Shown here: positions 57,824-61,678 of the stretch, one piece after another
Layout of the letters: every line of letters starts with the position of its first letter
Numbering within the stretch: the stretch's first letter is position 1
Source: a virus
Strand: one strand, 5' to 3'
Length of the DNA stretch: 61,678 nucleotides
IMG/VR virus record: IMGVR_UViG_3300050821_010313
Location: 1 to 61,678 of that record
The notes under the pieces: model-generated
Databases searched by the model: none
Seen by the model: only the letters and a program-made list of their open reading frames with translations
Told to the model about the DNA's origin: nothing
Program-made: the position numbers and the translations under genes

Positions 57824-58560
57824 GACGCCGCCTTGACGAGTTTGCCTTGATCGTTGAGCTTGTACTTCGTGTTGGGTAGAACGCCGTCCTCACCGACGTA
57901 GAAAACACCGATCCGGTAACGCTTTCCGTCCCACCACCGAAGCGTCAGGATTCCCGCCTCGCCCGCGGTCGCCGTGCCGTAGTTGCCCGCGGTCGCCGTG
58001 CCCGCGTAGCCCGCGGTCGCCGTGCCTCTGTCGCCCGCGGTCGCCGTGCCGTAGTTGCCCGCGGTCGCCGTGCCGTAGTTGCCCGCGGTCGCCGTGCCCG
58101 CGTAGCCCGCGGTCGCCGTGCCCGCGTAGCCCGCGGTCGCCGTACCCGCGTAGCCCGCGGTCGCCGTACCCGCGACGATGATCGTCCCTGTCGGTGCGCG
58201 CGCGGCGACCATCTTCACGGCGTCGTCTCGCTTGCCGCAGAAGACCACTGTCCCGCGCGGGAACTTGACCTTCTGATCGTCGATCTTCACGACCTCGGAA
58301 GTGAGCACCTCGACGACGAGCCAGCGCGCGTCCTCGCTCCAGTTCAAGAGGTTTCCCGCGCCCGCGCCCCAGAGGAGCCCGTGCAGGCCGTGCCCGCACT
58401 CGGGCTTTGGGTCCCAGTCGAGGGCCCTAACCTCACCCTTCTCGGGCCACTGGAAACCGTTGAAAGACTTTCCTTCCGCGTCCGTCGTCCGGAGAATGAG
58501 AACAGTTGCCGGCTTCTTTTTCGAAGTCTTTTTCACAGGAACTCCCTTGGAGAGTTTCAC
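57820..58560 (-). CDS. Phage repeat protein (DUF7666-like, GTATAG repeats)
   Basis: A 246-residue protein. Residues about 15-120 resemble the phage domain with SFNGFQWPEKGEVRALDWD, GHGLHGLLWGAG and VVEVLTSEVVKIDDQKV. A block of nine 8-residue repeats GTATAG(Y/N/D/E)(A/Y/R) follows, then a C-terminal strand set (ILTLRWWDGKRYRIGVFYV). GTG in a GTGA overlap. Repeats of this kind occur in phage proteins that may coat surfaces, but a role is not known. Confidence 0.7.
   Translation of the reverse strand: MKLSKGVPVKKTSKKKPATVLILRTTDAEGKSFNGFQWPEKGEVRALDWDPKPECGHGLHGLLWGAGAGNLLNWSEDARWLVVEVLTSEVVKIDDQKVKFPRGTVVFCGKRDDAVKMVAARAPTGTIIVAGTATAGYAGTATAGYAGTATAGYAGTATAGNYGTATAGNYGTATAGDRGTATAGYAGTATAGNYGTATAGEAGILTLRWWDGKRYRIGVFYVGEDGVLPNTKYKLNDQGKLVKAAS
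57961..58176 (-). repeat. 24-bp tandem repeat array (coding)
   Basis: Nine 24-bp units encoding eight-residue GTATAG-x-x repeats. The first 17-18 bases of each unit are nearly identical and the rest vary, as expected for a slippage-driven array under protein-level selection. Confidence 0.9.
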
Positions 58561-58778
58561 GCCGCACCCACCCTTGCCCGAACCACGCGCCCCTCTACCT
58601 CGACCTGCCAGCCGATTTGGGAGAAGAAGCACGCCAGCTCCAGCGCATCCTCGTCGCGGAGCATCTTGATACGGGTCTCGGCGTCGACCCAGCCGCAGGA
58701 GAGGGACTCGAAGAAGAGGCCCAGCTCTTTGAGCTTGGCGGCGATCATTTGAGCGGCGGGGGATTGGGGGCTGGTCAT
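58557..58778 (-). CDS. Hypothetical protein
   Basis: A 73-residue protein, ATGA/GTGA overlaps on both sides. Helix (AAKLKELGLFFESL), a DAETRIKMLRDEDALELA section and a beta end (QVEVEGRVVRARV). Function unknown. Confidence 0.6.
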   Translation of the reverse strand: MTSPQSPAAQMIAAKLKELGLFFESLSCGWVDAETRIKMLRDEDALELACFFSQIGWQVEVEGRVVRARVGAA

Positions 58779-59011
58779 GGGGTCTCCCTACGAAAGTTTG
58801 CGTTCAGCTCGCGGACCTTCTCCAGCACGTGGTGCATGTCTCCCACGTGCCCGTAATGAATCTTCGCGAGCTTCCCGTCGGGCATTGCGCCGTGCGCTTT
58901 CACGTGGAGGACCAGCTCCTCGATTGCGTGCAGCGCCTCTGTCTTCGCTGTAGCGTAAGCAGCCGCAGCTGGGCGAGTGATGCCGGATCCTGGTTTTTGG
59001 GTCGAGTTCAT
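58775..59011 (-). CDS. Hypothetical protein, first gene behind module D
   Basis: A 78-residue protein with helices (AYATAKTEALHAIEELVLHV, HHVLEKVRELNANF) and several His. It starts MNSTQK, 15 bases after the -12 element of module D, without a ribosome-binding site. Function unknown. Confidence 0.65.
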   Translation of the reverse strand: MNSTQKPGSGITRPAAAAYATAKTEALHAIEELVLHVKAHGAMPDGKLAKIHYGHVGDMHHVLEKVRELNANFRRETP

Positions 59012-59146
59012 AACTAGAGTACTAAGCAGCCCTCGTGCCACGGTCGCTAGTGCGTAGACCTAAACAGTTTCGGGCGCTTACCTCTTTACATTTTCCCGGG
59101 GTGTCTCAGGTTAGGACGGACACCCCGCGCGCAGATGCTCCACTGT
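59012..59146 (-). promoter_or_regulatory. Promoter module D (sigma-54-like)
   Basis: The same three boxes: CAGTGGAGCATCTGCGCGC, CGGGAAAATGTAAAGAGG, and CGTGGCACGAGGGCTGCTTA (GG-N10-GC). Contains a perfect AAACTGTTT palindrome at 59062-59070 between boxes 2 and 3. Confidence 0.7.
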
Positions 59147-59164
59147 CCAGGTTAAGGACAGTGG
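59140..59164. terminator. Hairpin at the end of the gene before module D
   Basis: CCACTGTCC and GGACAGTGG form a perfect 9-bp stem with a 7-base loop, spanning the stop codon of the upstream minus-strand gene and box 1 of module D. No T-run follows, so termination is only suggested. Confidence 0.45.
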
Positions 59165-59421
59165 TCCGAGTCCTTGCTTCCGGGTCGTCTGAAGCAGAAG
59201 AACACCACAGCCAGCAGGAGCAGGAGAGGGATCGCGTCAACCCACGTGAAATCAGGCAGGGGGTTCACGCGCACAGCCAGGTCGCGCAAGCGCTTCGCCT
59301 CCGTATCCTTGCCAACCTGGAAAAGATCCGTGGCCTTCGCCCGAAGCATTCGCGCAGCAGAGCCTAGACCCTCGCTGCGGCCGTGGCGCTTTCCCTCTTG
59401 GTAGTGCTCCTGACCGCTCAC
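59152..59421 (-). CDS. Membrane protein with C-terminal helix
   Basis: An 89-residue protein. After a charged helical region (AKATDLFQVGKDTEAKRLRDL) comes one C-terminal transmembrane helix (AIPLLLLLAVVFFCF) with a basic tail. GTGA overlap with the upstream gene. Topology suggests a cytoplasmic domain anchored by its C-terminus. Function unknown. Confidence 0.6.
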   Translation of the reverse strand: MSGQEHYQEGKRHGRSEGLGSAARMLRAKATDLFQVGKDTEAKRLRDLAVRVNPLPDFTWVDAIPLLLLLAVVFFCFRRPGSKDSDHCP

Positions 59422-59624
59422 TGAGGGATCACCCACATCGCCGACTCGGAGCCGCGCTTGCCCTGGCGCACGCACACAGACGACGGACACGCCCCCACCT
59501 TGCGGAGCCGGCGCAGGGCCGTTGCCGCGGTGCCGCCGAACTTCTCGGACACCTCGCGGGCGCTGTGAGGGGAACGGAGAAAGGACTTCAGGAGCCACGG
59601 AAGATATTTGTCTGGACGTTGCAT
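59418..59624 (-). CDS. Small winged-helix/HTH protein
   Basis: A 68-residue protein (LPWLLKSFLRSPHSAREVSEKF, TAATALRRLRKVGACPSSVCV). The SAREVSEKF...ATALRRLRKVG order is a winged helix with a recognition helix. AAAGGTG precedes ATG. Possible regulator of the adjoining genes. Confidence 0.6.
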   Translation of the reverse strand: MQRPDKYLPWLLKSFLRSPHSAREVSEKFGGTAATALRRLRKVGACPSSVCVRQGKRGSESAMWVIPQ

Positions 59625-59635
59625 GGAACACCTTT

Positions 59636-60151
59636 CTAGGTGGAAGAGTACACCCTTTCAAACTCGAACCGCCCCACAGCCTTCAGGGCGATTCCAATAG
59701 CGGCATAAACGTTATGCTGAAACCTTTTCGCAGGCAAGATTAGCCTAGTCTTCTCGTGTGGATCCAATCTCTCTTGGACATGGGCACAGTACGTGCCCCG
59801 GCCCTTGGCCGAGCCTCGCCATTGCGTCGGGAAGAAGCCCACGTGCTCGGCCTGGGGAAAGAGCGCGCACACCCAAACGCTGACCGCAAGCAGGCCCATG
59901 ATGGTTAGAAGTTTGGCGGGGTCGTCGTCGCCTCTTGGATGCATACGCTCGAACGCAACGGCAGTTATCCTTTCTTCACGTAGTTCCTGGACCGTCGCCC
60001 AGTTCTTCACGATCTCCGCCATCGCCCGCCAGCCCCGCGGCCCGTTCTCTAGCCTGTGTGGCGCCTGCAGCCAGGTCGCCTCAACTAGACGTTTGTTTCG
60101 CAGCACGGACACGCCACAGTCGGACTGCCCGGGATCAAGACCTAGGAGCAC
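59636..60151 (-). CDS. RuvC-like Holliday-junction resolvase
   Basis: A 171-residue protein. LLGLDPGQSDCGVSVL (first Asp), VAFERMHPRG (Glu), and HNVYAAIGIALKAV (last acidic position replaced or shifted: HNVYAA where RuvC has HxxDA). The substitution of the final Asp by Asn/Tyr-type residues should be noted, as it may change activity. The GTG at 60151 has AAGGAAGG upstream. It would cut replication/recombination junctions before packaging. Confidence 0.75.
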   Translation of the reverse strand: MLLGLDPGQSDCGVSVLRNKRLVEATWLQAPHRLENGPRGWRAMAEIVKNWATVQELREERITAVAFERMHPRGDDDPAKLLTIMGLLAVSVWVCALFPQAEHVGFFPTQWRGSAKGRGTYCAHVQERLDPHEKTRLILPAKRFQHNVYAAIGIALKAVGRFEFERVYSST

Positions 60152-60459
60152 AGGCCTTCCTTTTGAGCAACGGCCTCGATCGCGGCGTCCGCTGCGTTGT
60201 GCCAAGATTCCGATGGGCTCTTGTCGTCGCACTGTCCGACGCGGTATGTGGCCCACACCGCGCGTTGAATGCCTCGCGGTACCATGCGCCAGTGCCTAAG
60301 ACACATCAGCATCTCGGGCTTGCACTGAGTTACACAGCCGCGCGCGTGGCAGCGGTGCGCCGCCGGCAGCCTGTGGTTTGTTGCTGGGAAGTGCCCGGGC
60401 TCTAAAGCACACTGTTCGCCCGTGCGCGAGTCTAGCTCTTGACAGCGCTTAGGGTCCAT
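60142..60459 (-). CDS. Conserved phage Cys/His protein
   Basis: A 105-residue protein. CQELDSRTGEQCALEPGHF, CHARGCVTQCKPEMLMCLRHW and MVPRGIQRAVWATYRVGQ belong to a widespread phage family with a CHARGC...LMC-x-x-H-W zinc-binding head and the IQRAVWA-x-YR helix. Function unknown. GGAGGTG lies six bases before ATG. Confidence 0.75.
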   Translation of the reverse strand: MDPKRCQELDSRTGEQCALEPGHFPATNHRLPAAHRCHARGCVTQCKPEMLMCLRHWRMVPRGIQRAVWATYRVGQCDDKSPSESWHNAADAAIEAVAQKEGLCS

Positions 60460-60592
60460 AATCCCACCTCCCCACCCCAAGAGCCTTCAGCATCTCCCAG
60501 GCCAGCACATTGCCTCTTGCAGCCTCACTCACCAAAAGGGACAACACGCCCCGTGTCAGGTCGATCGACGTCTTGGGCTCGGGGCGGCTCAT
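60449..60592 (-). CDS. Small hypothetical protein
   Basis: A 47-residue helical protein (LTRGVLSLLVSEAARGN, AWEMLKALGVGRW). ATG in an ATGA overlap with the HD gene; the long upstream frame is a shadow of that gene. Function unknown. Confidence 0.55.
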   Translation of the reverse strand: MSRPEPKTSIDLTRGVLSLLVSEAARGNVLAWEMLKALGVGRWDYGP

Positions 60593-61251
60593 TCTTTGTA
60601 ATCCGGAAACAGTTGCTTGAACCGCTCCAGCAGGAACCAGCGCGCTGTGCGGGGGTCCCACATTCGGATCTTCACAGACTTGAGAGGCTCGACGTAGCTT
60701 TTCGTCGTCTCTTCCGGCCCGCTGAGCCCGTGCACTTTGAGGCGCTCCGTCCAGTACAGCTCGTTGTCTGCAACGTCCACCTCGGGCGGGCACGTGCTCA
60801 GCTCTCCCAAGCCGAGCCGTTCTGCGATGACGGACAGCACACCGTGTTCGATCTTCTTGTACGCTTCCAGCCCAGGCGCGCTTTTCAGCGGCGAGTTCAG
60901 GTCAGCGCAGTACGCTTCGGCCCAATCGTGCACGAGGCCCCACTTTGCGCAAAGCAAATCCTTTTGATCCCAAACCGGGGCATTGATCCAGTCCAGGGGC
61001 CTTTTCGAGCGAGACAGCTCCTCAGATCTGAAGCTGACGTGCCAACAGTGCTCCGCGACGCTGTAGAGGTCATCGCTCGCGTACTGGCCAGTGAAGCGAC
61101 AGAGCTTCGAGAGCGCGTAGGCAATATCGCTGACGCGAACGTCCGCGGCCTTGGGAGTCAGGAGATCGAAGGGTTTCCCTGACGCTGTGCGGATCCAACT
61201 CTTCGTAGAAGCTACCTGGTAGGGGTGCTCGGTCTCAGACGAGTGACTCAT
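60589..61251 (-). CDS. HD-domain nucleotide phosphohydrolase (YfbR/DatZ-like)
   Basis: A 220-residue protein. VSDIAYALSKLCRFTGQ, YSVAEHCWHVS (His), LVHDWAEAYCADLNSPLK (HD) and later VDVADNELYW match HD enzymes of the YfbR kind, which dephosphorylate deoxynucleotides, and phage DatZ-like dATPases. Together with the DUF5664 protein it should shape the dNTP pool. Overlaps the neighbour as ATGA. Confidence 0.8.
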   Translation of the reverse strand: MSHSSETEHPYQVASTKSWIRTASGKPFDLLTPKAADVRVSDIAYALSKLCRFTGQYASDDLYSVAEHCWHVSFRSEELSRSKRPLDWINAPVWDQKDLLCAKWGLVHDWAEAYCADLNSPLKSAPGLEAYKKIEHGVLSVIAERLGLGELSTCPPEVDVADNELYWTERLKVHGLSGPEETTKSYVEPLKSVKIRMWDPRTARWFLLERFKQLFPDYKE

Positions 61252-61502
61252 AGCCCACACTCCTCTAACGTCGGGGTCTCGCAGGTCCCGTGCCTGTTCT
61301 CGCAGTAGATTTTGTACACGCGGTCGATCTCATCCGCGGTCAGTTTCCGCCCGACGCACGTGCTCGTGAGCGCGCCCTCCAACCCGCCGCAGACCGCGCA
61401 CAACGCCAAGCCCCCATCACAGAGCATGCACCCCGGACAGTCCGGTGCCGTGCAATTCCGCCACACGTGACCGCCCCAGCCTGGTGCAGTTGGGTCTTTC
61501 AT
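61248..61502 (-). CDS. Small Cys-rich zinc-binding protein
   Basis: An 84-residue protein. CTAPDCPGCMLCDGGLALCAVCGG shows many paired Cys in its first 45 positions, then a helical end. ATG in an ATGA overlap with the methyltransferase. Function unknown. Confidence 0.65.
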   Translation of the reverse strand: MKDPTAPGWGGHVWRNCTAPDCPGCMLCDGGLALCAVCGGLEGALTSTCVGRKLTADEIDRVYKIYCENRHGTCETPTLEECGL

Positions 61503-61678
61503 TTGTACTTCTCCCATGCCCCAATCCTCGCCCGGGCAATGTTCGCGTGCTCTTCCAGCATCTCGATCCCGATGAAGTCTTTCCCCTCCAGGCAGGCCGC
61601 GATCCCGGTCGTGCCGCTGCCCGCGAACGGGTCCAGCACGACGCCGCCCGGCGGGGTGACGAGACGCACGAGCCAGCG
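61499..61678 (-). CDS. DNA N4/N6-methyltransferase, C-terminal part (5' end outside window)
   Basis: The last 59 residues of a site-specific methyltransferase: LVTPPGGVVLDPFAGSGTTG is the SAM-binding motif with DPFAGSGTTG, followed by GKDFIGIE and a helix. This is the class in which the catalytic DPPY comes first and the SAM motif last. The N-terminal part is beyond the right edge. It is the third DNA methyltransferase of the window besides the two intact ones, or the fourth counting the interrupted gene at 54473. Confidence 0.9.
   Translation of the reverse strand, partial: RWLVRLVTPPGGVVLDPFAGSGTTGIAACLEGKDFIGIEMLEEHANIARARIGAWEKYK

Noticed and set aside
1-61678. Circular closure of the window
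   Set aside because: Joining the ends does not extend either the methyltransferase frame at 61678 or the cupin-like frame at 1, so both genes are cut at the edges.

Overview
The window is almost certainly a large piece of a tailed-phage genome, or the inside of an integrated relative. It is GC-rich, gapless and dominated by 4-bp stop/start overlaps (ATGA, GTGA, TTGA), with no ribosomal RNA, tRNA or housekeeping genes. Head and tail genes follow the order of phage Mu (portal gp29-like, F, protease/scaffold I, capsid T, gp36, G, sheath L, tube M, frameshifted chaperone, tape measure, gp43-48-like baseplate). This implies a contractile (myovirus) tail. No Mu transposase, integrase or partition gene is seen; DNA packaging is by TerS/TerL. 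Both window ends cut genes: a cupin-like protein on the left and an N4/N6 DNA methyltransferase on the right. High GC, sigma-54-like promoters and Asp-Ala-Gly-rich exported proteins suggest a myxobacterial or related deltaproteobacterial host; this is inference.

Layout. (1) 1-17099, minus strand: DNA replication and modification. It holds a family A polymerase with proofreading domain, a Dam-type and a Dcm-type methyltransferase, an SNF2-like helicase with odd motifs, a RecB/Cas4-type Fe-S nuclease, a primase-helicase, many tiny coupled genes, and an HTH regulator at the head. (2) 17101-17775: an AT-rich divergent control region with palindromic operators, GTTCCCC repeats, a long inverted repeat and two sigma-70-like promoters. 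It is the best candidate for origin and genetic switch. (3) 17776-23660, plus strand: small early proteins, an excisionase-like HTH protein, TerS, and TerL interrupted by a class-3-like intein with a LAGLIDADG endonuclease. (4) 23657-25750, minus strand: a cassette set between terminase and portal. (5) 26078-49265, plus: head, tail, baseplate, tail fibre and tailspike. (6) 49271-54476, plus: a lysis/cell-envelope region (small membrane proteins, Tlde1-type peptidoglycan enzyme, NlpC/P60-like hydrolase, HNH nuclease, metallophosphoesterase, two exported proteins including an HExxH lipoprotein). (7) 54473-61678, minus: accessory and nucleotide-metabolism genes (DUF5664 and HD phosphohydrolases, RuvC-like resolvase, HNH nuclease, zinc-ribbon proteins, methyltransferases).

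The most unusual signals are the following. Four intergenic modules (A-D) share three conserved boxes, and the start-proximal box has the exact GG-N10-GC spacing of sigma-54 promoters placed about 14 bases before ATG, so their transcripts would be nearly leaderless. Nine AAACNGTTT palindromes are scattered over the genome like stoperators. An (AG)8 tract splits a methyltransferase-like gene in a way that one extra AG unit would repair. A canonical -1 slippery site lies in the tail chaperone. Other notable features are the intein in the TerL P-loop, a 19-codon micro-gene made by a 28-bp duplication, a reused beta-domain in several tail proteins, and several Sec-type signal peptides on proteins encoded among tail genes.

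All calls were made by reading; no database search was run, and family names rest on recognised motifs and gene order.
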